The notes below the pieces were generated by a model. It was not told the DNA's origin and searched no databases. It saw only the letters and a list, made by a program, of their open reading frames with translations. A stretch of 64,000 bases of DNA from Candidatus Vallotiella adelgis. GTDB taxonomy: Bacteria; Pseudomonadota; Gammaproteobacteria; Burkholderiales; Burkholderiaceae. Of this stretch, positions 32,198-42,063 are shown in pieces. Where the stretch lies: contig NZ_CP047396.1 in NCBI RefSeq assembly GCF_020541305.1, positions 434,001-498,000 of the forward strand. The letters are read 5' to 3'. Every line of letters starts with the position of its first letter. The stretch's first letter is position 1. A program made the position numbers and the translations under genes.

Positions 32198-33775
32198 ATG
32201 AATTTTGATGTTGTCATCGTCGGTAGTGGGCTCGCCGGGTTAAGCGTAGCATTAAACTTAGACCCTGCTTTCCGTATTGCTATCATCGCAAAGCGCTCTT
32301 TATCTCATAGTGCTAGTAATTTAGCGCAAGGAGGTATTGCAGCTGTATTAGACTCAGCAGACAGTATTGAAAGCCACGTGCGCGATACGATAATTGCCGG
32401 TGCAGGTCTATGCGATGAATTTGCGACGCGCTTTATTGTTGAAAATGGACGCACGGCAGTCGAATGGTTGATCAGCAAAGGCGTGCCGTTTACCGCAGAT
32501 CATAATACTGAATCAGGATTTCATCTGACACGTGAAGGGGGGCATAGTCATCGACGAATCATTCATGCAGCAGATGCTACTGGTCATGCAGTATTATCGA
32601 CGCTCATCGTACACGCTCGTCAACATCCTAATATTACTCTACTCGAGTATCATTGTGCAATCGACTTAGTCATGTCCGGCCGACTCGGATTTCCGTACCA
32701 GCGTTGCTTCGGCCTGTATGTGCTAAACATTAAAAGCAGAAAGATACTGACAATTCAGGCACCACATACCGTGCTAGCCACTGGTGGTGCAGGCAAGGTT
32801 TACTTGTATACAACAAATCCAGATACCGCAACTGGTGATGGCATTGCAATGGCCTGGCGGGCTGGAGCCCGGGTAGCAAACATGGAATTTATGCAATTCC
32901 ATCCTACCTGTTTATACCATCCATATGCCGGCTCATTCCTCATTTCTGAGGCAGTACGCGGCGAAGGTGGATTGCTAAAGCTGCCGGACGGAACCCGCTT
33001 TATGCCACAATACGACGAGCGGGCGGAATTAGCGCCACGTGACATCGTCGTCCGCGCAATTGATTTCGAAATCAAAAAGCACGGTATCGATTGCGTTTAT
33101 CTTGATATTAGTCACCAACCAGCTGTATTCCTGCATAAGCACTTTCCGACAATTCTCGCACGATGCCAGCAGTTCGGAATTGACATCACGCGTTCACCAA
33201 TTCCCATCGTCCCAGCTGCTCATTATACGTGCGGCGGTGTCGTGACCGACCTAGCAGGCCGAACTGATATCAGCGGACTCTACGCAGTCGGCGAGACCTC
33301 TTATACAGGCTTACATGGCGCTAACCGACTTGCGAGTAATTCGCTGCTGGAATGCCTAGTGATCGGCAGGGCCTCGGCAAGAGCTATAGAAAATGCAGGG
33401 CTCGATACTATGCATAATCTCAAATTACCAGAGTGGGACGAAAGCCGTGTATCTGATGCTGACGAAGAAGTGATCGTGGCTCACAATTGGGATGAGGTGA
33501 GACGGCTGATGTGGAACCATGTTGGTATTGTGCGAAGCGACAAGCGGTTAGCGCAGGCGAAGCGCCGACTAGTGCTGCTAAGCGATGAGATCCACGAATA
33601 TTATGCGAATTTTCGCATTAGCTGTGACCTACTCGAATTGCGTAATCTCGTCGACGTTGCGTTGCTGATTGTTAATAGCGCTCGCTCTCGACTAGAAAGC
33701 CGTGGCTTACATTTCAGTCGAGACTGGGAACAGTCATTACCTACAGCAAGGTCGACGGTTCTAAGTCCAAAATGA
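32198..33775 (+). CDS. nadB: L-aspartate oxidase
   Basis: NadB oxidises L-aspartate to iminoaspartate, the first step of de novo NAD synthesis. The 525-residue flavoprotein starts MNFDVVIVGSGLAGLSVAL with the FAD-binding GxGxxG. It has the active-site segment LTREGGHSHRRI near 109-120 and the signature LHGANRLASNSLLECL near 373-388. An AAGGAGA box lies 8 bp before the ATG. It converges on nadC-nadA, and the three genes together convert aspartate plus dihydroxyacetone phosphate into nicotinate mononucleotide. Confidence 0.96.
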   Translation: MNFDVVIVGSGLAGLSVALNLDPAFRIAIIAKRSLSHSASNLAQGGIAAVLDSADSIESHVRDTIIAGAGLCDEFATRFIVENGRTAVEWLISKGVPFTADHNTESGFHLTREGGHSHRRIIHAADATGHAVLSTLIVHARQHPNITLLEYHCAIDLVMSGRLGFPYQRCFGLYVLNIKSRKILTIQAPHTVLATGGAGKVYLYTTNPDTATGDGIAMAWRAGARVANMEFMQFHPTCLYHPYAGSFLISEAVRGEGGLLKLPDGTRFMPQYDERAELAPRDIVVRAIDFEIKKHGIDCVYLDISHQPAVFLHKHFPTILARCQQFGIDITRSPIPIVPAAHYTCGGVVTDLAGRTDISGLYAVGETSYTGLHGANRLASNSLLECLVIGRASARAIENAGLDTMHNLKLPEWDESRVSDADEEVIVAHNWDEVRRLMWNHVGIVRSDKRLAQAKRRLVLLSDEIHEYYANFRISCDLLELRNLVDVALLIVNSARSRLESRGLHFSRDWEQSLPTARSTVLSPK

Positions 33776-33815
33776 TTCTATATATCAGGTAACTACGCTA
33801 ATAGATGCTCGAGAA

Positions 33816-34745
33816 TTACACGCGATTAAGAACTAGCATTGAATAGTCAGTTGCTTGTACGTCTTTAGTTAATGCGCCAATCGATATTCGATCTACACCA
33901 GTAACTGCGATATCGTGTACCGTATCTAAGTTTACACCTCCAGAAACCTCAAGTAGAGCCTGATGATTATTCATAGAAACTGCATTACGCATCATATCAA
34001 GCGTAAAATTATCTAGGAGTACTAATGGAGCATGATAAGAGAGTGCTATCTGTAGCTGTTCTAGCGTTTCGACTTCGACTTGTACTGGCAACCCCGACTG
34101 TAAAGCATACGCAGTCCGCAGAGCGGCAGCGATACCGCCTGTGGCTGTAATATGATTTTCCTTAATTAAGATTCCGTCATATAACGCTAATCGCTGGTTA
34201 TCACCACCGCCGACTCGAACAGCATATTTTTGTGCCACCCTGAGGCCAGGCAGCGTCTTTCGTGTATCGAGAATCCGCGCCCCAGTGCCAGTAATCGCCT
34301 TAACATATTTGTGCGTAGCAGTTGCGACACCAGATAGCAATTGTAAAAAATTTAAACCATTGCGCTCGGCCGTTAAGAGGCCCCGTATAGGGCCCCACAA
34401 CGAGCACACTGGCGTATCACTGTGCATCCATTCGCCTTCGCGATAATGCCATAATACTTTGATGCGCACGTCGACGCTTCGCATTACTTCTACAAACCAG
34501 AGTACACCGCATAGTACTGCTGGCTCACGTACGATAATCCGGGCATTAAACATGTCGTCTGTTGGCACAAGTAAGCTGGCCCAGTCATGTGGACCTACAT
34601 CCTCTGCTAGTGCAGCCCGCACGTTCTGGTGCAGCGCAGTCATCAACGCTTCACCGTAGTCTTGAAGAATTTGCTCATAACCACTCCACTGCGGGTTGAC
34701 CACAGTGCGAATAGTGCCATTTGCTTTAGCGGATACACCTATCAT
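33816..34745 (-). CDS. nadC: Nicotinate-nucleotide pyrophosphorylase (quinolinate phosphoribosyltransferase)
   Basis: NadC converts quinolinate and PRPP to nicotinate mononucleotide with loss of CO2. The 309-residue product starts at an ATG overlapping the nadA stop (ATGA), implying coupling. The motifs [31 protein letters not shown] and VEVETL are present and intact, and the C-terminus [17 protein letters not shown] is typical. The N-terminal 30 residues do not resemble relatives, so an internal start at M35 ([12 protein letters not shown]) is possible. Confidence 0.95.
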   Translation of the reverse strand: MIGVSAKANGTIRTVVNPQWSGYEQILQDYGEALMTALHQNVRAALAEDVGPHDWASLLVPTDDMFNARIIVREPAVLCGVLWFVEVMRSVDVRIKVLWHYREGEWMHSDTPVCSLWGPIRGLLTAERNGLNFLQLLSGVATATHKYVKAITGTGARILDTRKTLPGLRVAQKYAVRVGGGDNQRLALYDGILIKENHITATGGIAAALRTAYALQSGLPVQVEVETLEQLQIALSYHAPLVLLDNFTLDMMRNAVSMNNHQALLEVSGGVNLDTVHDIAVTGVDRISIGALTKDVQATDYSMLVLNRV

Positions 34746-35881
34746 GCAGCTCCCATATATCGGAATAATGCATCATCGTATTCTAAGTTACCACTAGCTC
34801 GAACATTACAGCTTTTTTGCGCAGCAAAGTCTAACATACGGTCGATTGGTATTCGCGCGCGTTTGATAATAGCTGGATCGATAAATATCTCATTTGCATA
34901 AGACTGCAGCACGGCAGCAAGACTAGACAGGCTATTCATTGCCATCCAGGGACAATGCGCACAGCTTTTGCACGTTGCACTATTACCCGCGGTCGGCGCG
35001 GCGATGAATGTCTTATCCGGCGCCACTGCCCGCATTTTATAGAGAATCCCCAAGTCGGTAGCCACAATGAGTCGTGTCGCATCAAGCGTTTTTGCTGCAT
35101 GGATCAGTTGTGTAGTCGAGCCGACTACGTCGGCCTGTGCAACGACGGATGCTGGCGACTCAGGATGTACTAGCACCTTAGCATCTGGATGCTTAGCACG
35201 TAACAAGTCAAGTTCGCCCCCTTTAAACTCATCATGTACCAGACACGAGCCTTGCCATATTAACATATCAGCACCGGTCTTACGTTGGATATAGCTACCT
35301 AGATGGCGGTCTGGTCCCCATAAGATTTTTTCGCCTCGTGCATGCAGTTCGGCAATAATATCGAGTCCGATTGACGAAGTTACCATCCAGTCCGCATGCG
35401 CCTTAACAGCCGCGCTTGTATTCGCGTACACGACGACAGTTCGGTCGGCATGAGTGCTACAAAAAAAAGAAAACTGATCGGCAGGACAACCAAGATCGAG
35501 TGAGCACGTTGCATCCAGATCCGGCATTAACACATGCTTCTCAGGACTCAATATCTTTGCTGTCTCGCCCATGAAGCGCACTCCGATCACAACTAGTGTA
35601 CGGGCATCGGAATCACGACCGAAACGGGCCATTTCCAGCGAATCAGCAACACAACCTCCAGTTTCCTCAGCCAGCGACTGCAACTCTGGGTCAACGTAAT
35701 AATGAGCAACTAGCACAGCATCCTGCCGAGTAATCCGCTCGCAGATATGCGCACGTAACTCGGCGCGCTCGGCCATCGACAGGCTTTGCGGCACGCGCGC
35801 CCATGCTTGCTCGATGCTACGCTTCCCACTAGGCATCACTGGTTTATCAAACTCGACCATCTTGCTTAAACGCTGGCTCAT
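34742..35881 (-). CDS. nadA: Quinolinate synthase
   Basis: NadA condenses iminoaspartate and dihydroxyacetone phosphate to quinolinate using a 4Fe-4S cluster. I start at the ATG at 35881 (379 residues, [12 protein letters not shown]), preceded by a purine-rich GAGGGGATAAGG, rather than at 35905. Motifs include [37 protein letters not shown], and the C-terminal cysteine cluster [13 protein letters not shown]. It is full length and forms an operon with nadC. Confidence 0.96.
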   Translation of the reverse strand: MSQRLSKMVEFDKPVMPSGKRSIEQAWARVPQSLSMAERAELRAHICERITRQDAVLVAHYYVDPELQSLAEETGGCVADSLEMARFGRDSDARTLVVIGVRFMGETAKILSPEKHVLMPDLDATCSLDLGCPADQFSFFCSTHADRTVVVYANTSAAVKAHADWMVTSSIGLDIIAELHARGEKILWGPDRHLGSYIQRKTGADMLIWQGSCLVHDEFKGGELDLLRAKHPDAKVLVHPESPASVVAQADVVGSTTQLIHAAKTLDATRLIVATDLGILYKMRAVAPDKTFIAAPTAGNSATCKSCAHCPWMAMNSLSSLAAVLQSYANEIFIDPAIIKRARIPIDRMLDFAAQKSCNVRASGNLEYDDALFRYMGAA

Positions 35882-35974
35882 CCTTATCCCCTCGACGATC
35901 AACAATTATGACCCGTATCATTCTATAGTGGCCCTATCCCTATCAGTTAGCCTAACTTACTTTATCGCACCCCG

Positions 35975-36000
35975 AAAAGAAAAACCCCGCTTATGCGGGG
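35975..36000 (-). terminator. Rho-independent terminator of the desaturase gene
   Basis: On the minus strand a GC-only stem CCCCGC/GCGGGG (35985-36000, TTAT loop on the plus strand) is followed by TTTTTCTTTTC. It lies 55 bp after the desaturase stop and upstream of nadA. This is the best-formed intrinsic terminator in the window. Confidence 0.85.
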
Positions 36001-36054
36001 AGAGGAGAGTACGAGGCAGACTGTAAATCTAATAAAATGTATCTGCTCCAGCGT

Positions 36055-37251
36055 TTACGCGTAGCGACGTAATCGTACTGAAAATTCCCGCAATGCTTGA
36101 ATTCCGCTTTGCTCTGCGCGATAGCACCAGCTCTGCAAGAGCGATAGTAACTGATCGCGCGATGCGTTTGAGCGATCCCATATCTGCGTGAGTTCGATTC
36201 GCAATTGATAGTACGTGCGTAAGCGCTGGTTGCTAGCGAAGATCTGTACTAATTCTTGCTTCTGCGGCTCATCTAAGGTAGCTGTGTCGTTGTGAAGCCA
36301 TGCGCGAGCGCTTTTAATCAATGCATACCTTTCTCTCGCGCCTAATTCTTTTAACTGTACTAACTCTTTCCGGTACGCTCGGTTAACCGTTTTCGCATAG
36401 AACGCCATTACTTCGTAGCGATTAGCTAGAACCGCATGCAATGTATCTATATCTGGTACTGCCTTACGTGCTGCTAACTTCGGCATCGGGGCAATCTTCT
36501 TCACCTTCGCCAGCCGACATGCTGACATAATCCGAATATACATCCAACCCATGTCGAACTCGTACCACTTGTTTGATAACTTCGCTGAAGTTGCATACGT
36601 GTGGTGATTATTGTGCAATTCTTCGCCACCGATCAAGATTCCCCACGGCAATAGGTTTGTGCTCGCATCCGCGCAGTTAAAATTACGGTACCCCCAGAAA
36701 TGACCAAGACCATTAACCACCCCAGCAGCCCAGAATGGGATCCAAATCATCTGAATGGCCCACACTGAAATCCCGATGACCCCGAATAGCGTAAGATCGA
36801 TCAACGCCATGATGGTTACTCCAAGAAGCGCATGCTTAGCGTAGATATGGCGCTCTAGCCAATCATCTGGCGTACCGTGCCCATACTTCTTCAGTGTTTG
36901 TTTATTTTTTACTTCTGCACGGTATAGTTCGGCGCCTTCAAACAAAACTTTCCATATGCCACGTGTCTTCGGACTGTGTGGATCATCATCGGTTTCACAT
37001 TTTGCATGATGCTTGCGGTGGATAGCCGCCCATTGACCAGTGACCATACCCGTGGTTAGCCATAACCAGAAGCGGAAAAAGTGGCTGACAATTGGATGTA
37101 GATCTAACGCGCGGTGAGCTTGGTGCCGATGAAGATAAACAGTCACACCAACAATTGTGATATGCGTCATCAGCAGTGTATAAAGCACAATTTTCCACCA
37201 TGGCCAGCTTAGCAGGCCATAAGCAACGAAATGCAGCACAGAATTCACCAA
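36055..37251 (-). CDS. Membrane fatty-acid desaturase (acyl-CoA/acyl-lipid delta-9 type)
   Basis: This 398-residue di-iron membrane enzyme introduces a double bond into fatty acyl chains. The three histidine boxes are complete: HRHQAH at 41-46, HRKHH at 78-82 and HNNHH at 213-217. Hydrophobic segments lie at about 8-38, 57-75 and 138-182. The C-terminal 120 residues are charged and helical, as in the Burkholderia homologue I recall. It needs reducing power and O2; the ferredoxin reductase at 26233 is a possible but unproven donor. Retention suggests that control of membrane fluidity matters to this organism. Confidence 0.92.
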   Translation of the reverse strand: MVNSVLHFVAYGLLSWPWWKIVLYTLLMTHITIVGVTVYLHRHQAHRALDLHPIVSHFFRFWLWLTTGMVTGQWAAIHRKHHAKCETDDDPHSPKTRGIWKVLFEGAELYRAEVKNKQTLKKYGHGTPDDWLERHIYAKHALLGVTIMALIDLTLFGVIGISVWAIQMIWIPFWAAGVVNGLGHFWGYRNFNCADASTNLLPWGILIGGEELHNNHHTYATSAKLSNKWYEFDMGWMYIRIMSACRLAKVKKIAPMPKLAARKAVPDIDTLHAVLANRYEVMAFYAKTVNRAYRKELVQLKELGARERYALIKSARAWLHNDTATLDEPQKQELVQIFASNQRLRTYYQLRIELTQIWDRSNASRDQLLSLLQSWCYRAEQSGIQALREFSVRLRRYA

Positions 37252-37450
37252 GGTATTCTACTCAGAAAATAAAATCGGAAAACCTGCCAGATCAAAGTAT
37301 TTGACTCGACCCGATGCAGAGGTTAGGGAAAAGACTAGGATAGCTAAAATTTGACTTTATTAATCATAAACACCTCTAGTATTCTGAATAATGCATTTTT
37401 CTGGACACTATCACACTCTCCGGATAAACAATATCTTTCTATTAAGGAAA

Positions 37451-38788
37451 TCAAGCCTCTCTTCTTGCTTGGACCGAGACAACTTCCATCGGTTCAATAG
37501 CAGAAGAATTCAAAATCCGTACTTCGCACTGTATAAATGGAGCGCGAATACCATGCGCACTGAAACTGACCCAGATATTGTAGTTGACGGCTGAACGAAC
37601 CGACGTGATACCAAGTGCCGCTTCAGCAATCCAAAATCCTAGCTCCAGGTTTATCCCGTCGGCGCTGAATCCAGAAAAATAAGGGCGAGGCGCTGGATCC
37701 TTTAATACACGATCCACGCCTTGCGCAGCCTGGACCAGTATGCGCATTGCGAGGTTCACATCTGTATCATATGCCACTTGGACTGACACTTTAGTCCAGC
37801 CGCGCGTGAGAAACGAAGATTGGTTCTGCACGATATCAGTAATCAGCTTCTCGTTTGGAACTAGCGTTTCGACACCATCTAATCCACGCATTACTGTATA
37901 TCGAGTTCGAATTTGCGTAACTTGACCTTGTAGATTGCCGAGGCAAATCGTATCACCAAGACGCAGAGAGCGATCTAATAAGATGATAAACCCTGATACA
38001 TAATTGCTAGCAATCTTTTGCAACCCAAAGCCTAGTCCAACGCCGAGCGCACCGCTGAATACACCAAGAACGGTAATATCGATACCGACGATTGACAGAC
38101 TTACCAGCACTGCAGCTAAGATTAATGACGCGCGACCAATACGCGACAACACGACCCGCAGATTCGCATCGAGTGCGCTAGTCTGTAGCAGACGCTCGTC
38201 TAATGCACGACCCACCCATAGCGCCCCAAATAATGTGATTGTGACCCACATTAAGCCATTACACAACGATAATAGATTTAGATGCACAGTAGCTATGCGA
38301 AACTCCACACTAGACATCCAGTGCAGTACATCGTCCTGAATGTCCATTATGATTAGCGCCATTCCAGCCCATACCAGAACGGTGACGATTTTTTCAGCTA
38401 GGTACGCAAGCCCGTGCAAATGCCCATCACGGGAAAACACCTGGCGCATTAAATATAACGCTACATAGATTAGCGCAATACCAAACAGCGGAACCCGCAC
38501 AAAATCTAGTAACAGCGTCTGCGCCGCCTGTTTTAGAATAAGCGCTGCACCACTAACTATCAGCCAGCTGAGAAATGGAAATAATGCTTTATCTAGTCCA
38601 TCTACCCCGAAGTGCACTGCTGCGTTACGCGAGCGACAATATATGTCCAGCTGCTTACGCGCGTAAGCAGCAAGTCCCCATGCTAGCGCTAGCGCACCAA
38701 TCAGTATAATAACCTGCCCAAGCATCGCTGGCTGGCCAAGGTCACGAACTAAGTTTCCGAACAGCTTGGGCAGTATTTGATCCCGCAT
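37451..38788 (-). CDS. MscS-family small-conductance mechanosensitive channel
   Basis: This 445-residue inner-membrane protein has about five to six hydrophobic segments over residues 20-250. They lead into the MscS pore and beta-domain core with GALGVGLGFGLQKIASNYVS and LLDRSLRLGDTI. It is larger than E. coli MscS, with extra N-terminal helices as in YbdG or YnaI-like channels. It starts 1 bp after the rsmB stop, so it is the third gene of purN-rsmB-mscS. It probably relieves hypo-osmotic stress, although the exact subfamily is uncertain. Confidence 0.9.
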   Translation of the reverse strand: MRDQILPKLFGNLVRDLGQPAMLGQVIILIGALALAWGLAAYARKQLDIYCRSRNAAVHFGVDGLDKALFPFLSWLIVSGAALILKQAAQTLLLDFVRVPLFGIALIYVALYLMRQVFSRDGHLHGLAYLAEKIVTVLVWAGMALIIMDIQDDVLHWMSSVEFRIATVHLNLLSLCNGLMWVTITLFGALWVGRALDERLLQTSALDANLRVVLSRIGRASLILAAVLVSLSIVGIDITVLGVFSGALGVGLGFGLQKIASNYVSGFIILLDRSLRLGDTICLGNLQGQVTQIRTRYTVMRGLDGVETLVPNEKLITDIVQNQSSFLTRGWTKVSVQVAYDTDVNLAMRILVQAAQGVDRVLKDPAPRPYFSGFSADGINLELGFWIAEAALGITSVRSAVNYNIWVSFSAHGIRAPFIQCEVRILNSSAIEPMEVVSVQARREA

Positions 38789-38789
38789 A

Positions 38790-40076
38790 TCACGCCACCC
38801 GTTGCATCGCTACCGCAAAGAAGCCATCAGTGCCATGTCGGTGTGGCCACAGGATTAGGTATTTTCCAGTATCAAGTGCAATCTTTTTATCAGCTAACAC
38901 CCGGTGCGCTGACACACACTCGAACATTGGGTGAGTGGCGATAAACTGCTCGATAATTTCTTCATTTTCGTTGCTCAGTAAGCTGCACGTTGCGTAAACA
39001 AGCCGCCCACCGGGCTTAAGGAGCCGCGCTGCGGCGGAAAGTATTGATGCTTGCTTTACCGCTAACTTATCTACTGACTGCGGTGTTTGACGCCACTTAA
39101 GATCTGGATTTCGGCGCAGCGTACCTAGACCAGTACATGGCACATCGACTAGTACACGATCGATCTTGCCGAATAAACGCTTGATCTTTATATCGAATTC
39201 ACTATCAATAAGAACCGGATGCACATTCGATAGTCCGCTACGAGAAAGCCTAATCTTGAGCTTGCCTAGTCGTTTGTCAGATACATCAAATGCGTATAAC
39301 CGCCCAGTTGAATGCATCATCGCACCTAACGCAAGCGTCTTACCTCCAGCTCCAGCACAGAAATCAACAACCATTTCACCGCGGCACGGCCCAGTCAGCT
39401 GGCACAATAGCTGGCTACCCTCGTCTTGTATCTCGAACCATCCTTGTTTAAAAGCGGTCATCGTACGTATCGCCGGCTTGCCAGCGATACGTATACCCAG
39501 TGGGGCATATGGCGTCGGCTCGGCCTGCACGCCGACCTGTGCTAGTACAGCAAGCACCGCATCGCGATGAGCGCGGATTGGATTAACACGCAGATCTAGC
39601 GGCGCTGGATGATTTAGCGCTGCTGCCAGCCACGCCAGCTCCTGCGCTACTGCATCCGGCCCAGCATCTATAGTTGTTAAACGAACACCTAGTGCAGCTT
39701 CAATCCATGACGGAAAATTCGTGCGAACGTGTGCCGGAAGGCTTTCTGGATCGACCTTGGAAACAAGGTCAAGCCATGCATATTCCTCTTGAAACACATA
39801 TGGGCGCAACTCTTTCAGACCAGCAGTCTGCATGAGGCCAAGCAGTGCTAGCCGACGTGTTAATGTGCCACTGCCACTTTCAGCTAAATACTCATATTCT
39901 ATCTTACGGCGTAGAACCGAAAATACAGCCTCAGTAGCTATACTACGCTCAGTCTGGCCAAGCTTCGGATGGGCGTGAAAGAATCGACTTGTAGCTACGT
40001 CAGCTGCACTAGAAAACTTTAGTACATCGCCTAACAACACTTCGATCTGGCCGATTAAGAATCTATGTAGCCTCAT
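38790..40076 (-). CDS. rsmB: RsmB/NOP-family rRNA cytosine-C5 methyltransferase
   Basis: This 428-residue SAM-dependent RNA methyltransferase has a helical N-terminal NusB-like region and a Rossmann catalytic domain. The SAM site is VVDFCAGAGGKTLALGA at about residues 236-252. The two catalytic cysteines appear in VPCTGLGTLRRNPDLKW and in YATCSLLSNENEE. It overlaps purN by four bases (ATGA). In Burkholderia the copy next to purN is often called RsmB-like or Sun-like and is distinct from the fmt-linked rsmB, so the exact target base is not certain. Confidence 0.88.
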   Translation of the reverse strand: MRLHRFLIGQIEVLLGDVLKFSSAADVATSRFFHAHPKLGQTERSIATEAVFSVLRRKIEYEYLAESGSGTLTRRLALLGLMQTAGLKELRPYVFQEEYAWLDLVSKVDPESLPAHVRTNFPSWIEAALGVRLTTIDAGPDAVAQELAWLAAALNHPAPLDLRVNPIRAHRDAVLAVLAQVGVQAEPTPYAPLGIRIAGKPAIRTMTAFKQGWFEIQDEGSQLLCQLTGPCRGEMVVDFCAGAGGKTLALGAMMHSTGRLYAFDVSDKRLGKLKIRLSRSGLSNVHPVLIDSEFDIKIKRLFGKIDRVLVDVPCTGLGTLRRNPDLKWRQTPQSVDKLAVKQASILSAAARLLKPGGRLVYATCSLLSNENEEIIEQFIATHPMFECVSAHRVLADKKIALDTGKYLILWPHRHGTDGFFAVAMQRVA

Positions 40077-40714
40077 ACTAAGTTTTCATCCAATAGCAGC
40101 CGCGTCTTAACGGCTGTTAGCTCCACGCGGCCGTTACGTAAGCGTAAGCGGTCCTCTATAAACCAGCGTACTACGCGCGGGTAGAGATTGTGCTCTAGGC
40201 GCAATACTCGTGCAGAAAGTTCAACAACAGCGTCACTAGCAAGCACGGAAACTACGCCTTGCGCAATGATCGGACCATAGTCTAGTTCGGCAGTCACGAA
40301 ATGGACCGTAGCACCATGTACTGCAACACCCGCATCTAACGCGCGCTGATGCGTATGCAGACCCGTAAAACTTGGTAGCAACGATGGATGTATGTTTATG
40401 ATGCGGGCCGCATAGCGCTGAATAAATGCCGATGTCAGTACGCGCATGAAGCCAGCCAGAATAACAAGATTTGGTTCATATACATCTAGCGTCTGTACCA
40501 GCGCTGTATCGAATTCATCACGTCCTTGGAACCACGTGTGATCAACAACAGCCGTAGCGACCCCATGCGCAGCAGCCCACGCCAAACCTGCAGCGTCAGG
40601 GCGATTGGATATGACTGCAGCAACGCGCGCTGACCAACGTTGTGCGGCGCACGCTCGAACAATTGCTTCCATGTTGGAACCGCGCCCAGAAATTAAAATG
40701 ACAAGTTTTTTCAT
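40073..40714 (-). CDS. purN: Phosphoribosylglycinamide formyltransferase
   Basis: PurN transfers a formyl group from 10-formyl-THF to GAR in purine synthesis. The 213-residue protein begins MKKLVILISGRGSNMEAI. The catalytic residues N107, H109 (INIHPSLLPSF) and D145 (AELDYGPIIAQG) are present. It is the first gene of purN-rsmB-mscS. No other purine gene is in the window. Confidence 0.95.
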   Translation of the reverse strand: MKKLVILISGRGSNMEAIVRACAAQRWSARVAAVISNRPDAAGLAWAAAHGVATAVVDHTWFQGRDEFDTALVQTLDVYEPNLVILAGFMRVLTSAFIQRYAARIINIHPSLLPSFTGLHTHQRALDAGVAVHGATVHFVTAELDYGPIIAQGVVSVLASDAVVELSARVLRLEHNLYPRVVRWFIEDRLRLRNGRVELTAVKTRLLLDENLV

Positions 40715-40875
40715 TTATATATTTTATCATCGACACTTTAGCTGCTGGTACTGATCTACCCGTTTCTATCGAAATTGAGTGAGAGAAGCTTATAATCGTA
40801 AGCTTTTCGGCAACGTATTAATACCATCGGGTCGGCGTAGCTATCGAGCGCCGCAAGACCATCAGCTTAATTATC

Positions 40876-41847
40876 GTGAGAGTCTTCATGGGTCTTCCAA
40901 ATGCCGAGAGCTGCTCGCCCTGCGCGTTGACAATCGGCAACTTCGACGGAGTACATCGCGGACACCAAGCACTGCTGGCGCGAGTTCGCGAGGCCGCTAA
41001 TGCGCGTGCGCTCCCGGTCTGTGTGATAACGTTCGAATTGCACCCCCGAGAGTTCCTCGATCCGGCCAGCGCACCACCGCGCATCGCGATGCTACGCGAT
41101 AAACTCGAAGCGTTGCGGCTCAACGGTGTAGACCGAGTTGTAGTCGAGCATTTCAATCACACGTTCGCCAGCCAGTCTCCGGCCGAATTCGTCGAGCACA
41201 TTATTGTGAACGGATTACGTGCGCGCTGGGTTATGATCGGCGACGACTTTCGGTACGGAGCAGCGCGCGCTGGTGACTTTCTATCGCTGAAGGCGGCTGG
41301 CGTGCAGTATGGCTTTGAAGTCGAGCAAATGCCTACTATAGAGGGCCCGTCCGGCGGGCGCATCTCTAGCTCAGCTGTACGCGCTTTGCTTATTTCGGGC
41401 GACCTCGCGGCCGCTCGCAATGCACTCGGTAAAGCAATTGTGATTAGCGGCCATGTTGTGCATGGCATGAAGCTAGGGCGTAACCTTGGCTGTCCGACGC
41501 TAAATTTGTCAATCTCACATAAGCGTCCTGCACTTACTGGAATTTTTACTGCACATGTTCATGGTATTGAGATTGGTCCATTGCCTGGTATAGCGAGCCT
41601 AGGTTGGCGTCCAACTGTAGATAATTCCGGCCGCATGCTACTGGAAATGCATGTACTAGATTGGAGTGGCGATGCTTACGGAAAGCTGGTTCGGGTCGAA
41701 TTTCTTGAGAAACTACGCGATGAACAGAAGTTTTTAGATCTAGAGGAACTCGCACAAGCAATCTCGCGCGATATAGTTAAGGCGCGTGAATATTTCACTA
41801 AAAAACCCGATCAGACGACAGTGTCCAGTCCCCACTATGCGACCTGA
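40876..41847 (+). CDS. ribF: Bifunctional riboflavin kinase/FAD synthetase
   Basis: RibF makes FMN and FAD from riboflavin. It starts with GTG at 40876 (323 residues, VRVFMGLPNAESC), which matches relatives. The N-terminal adenylyltransferase domain has IGNFDGVHRGHQ near 21-32 and ISSSAVR near 160. The C-terminal kinase domain begins around residue 185 with GHVVHGMKLGRNLGCPTLNL and includes GIASLGWRPT. It heads the ribF-ileS-lspA-coaBC block, although a 216 bp gap now precedes ileS. It supplies flavin to NadB, MurB, CoaBC and the reductase in this window. Confidence 0.95.
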   Translation: MRVFMGLPNAESCSPCALTIGNFDGVHRGHQALLARVREAANARALPVCVITFELHPREFLDPASAPPRIAMLRDKLEALRLNGVDRVVVEHFNHTFASQSPAEFVEHIIVNGLRARWVMIGDDFRYGAARAGDFLSLKAAGVQYGFEVEQMPTIEGPSGGRISSSAVRALLISGDLAAARNALGKAIVISGHVVHGMKLGRNLGCPTLNLSISHKRPALTGIFTAHVHGIEIGPLPGIASLGWRPTVDNSGRMLLEMHVLDWSGDAYGKLVRVEFLEKLRDEQKFLDLEELAQAISRDIVKAREYFTKKPDQTTVSSPHYAT

Positions 41848-42063
41848 TCGGGGTAGCCATCTCAGCTCGGTCAGCAATGTTCACCGTCCGCTAACAGACT
41901 GAATGCATTAGATAGCAATTAGCCATTGCATATCAGAAAAGTGTACGACAACACGAATAAAAGCCGGCAATACATACCTATCGTCTACGCAATATTCTAT
42001 GCTTTTCCGATGCGGCTAGCAAAGCACGGCTAGTGGCCACCGAAATTTTCCATCATTTTAATT

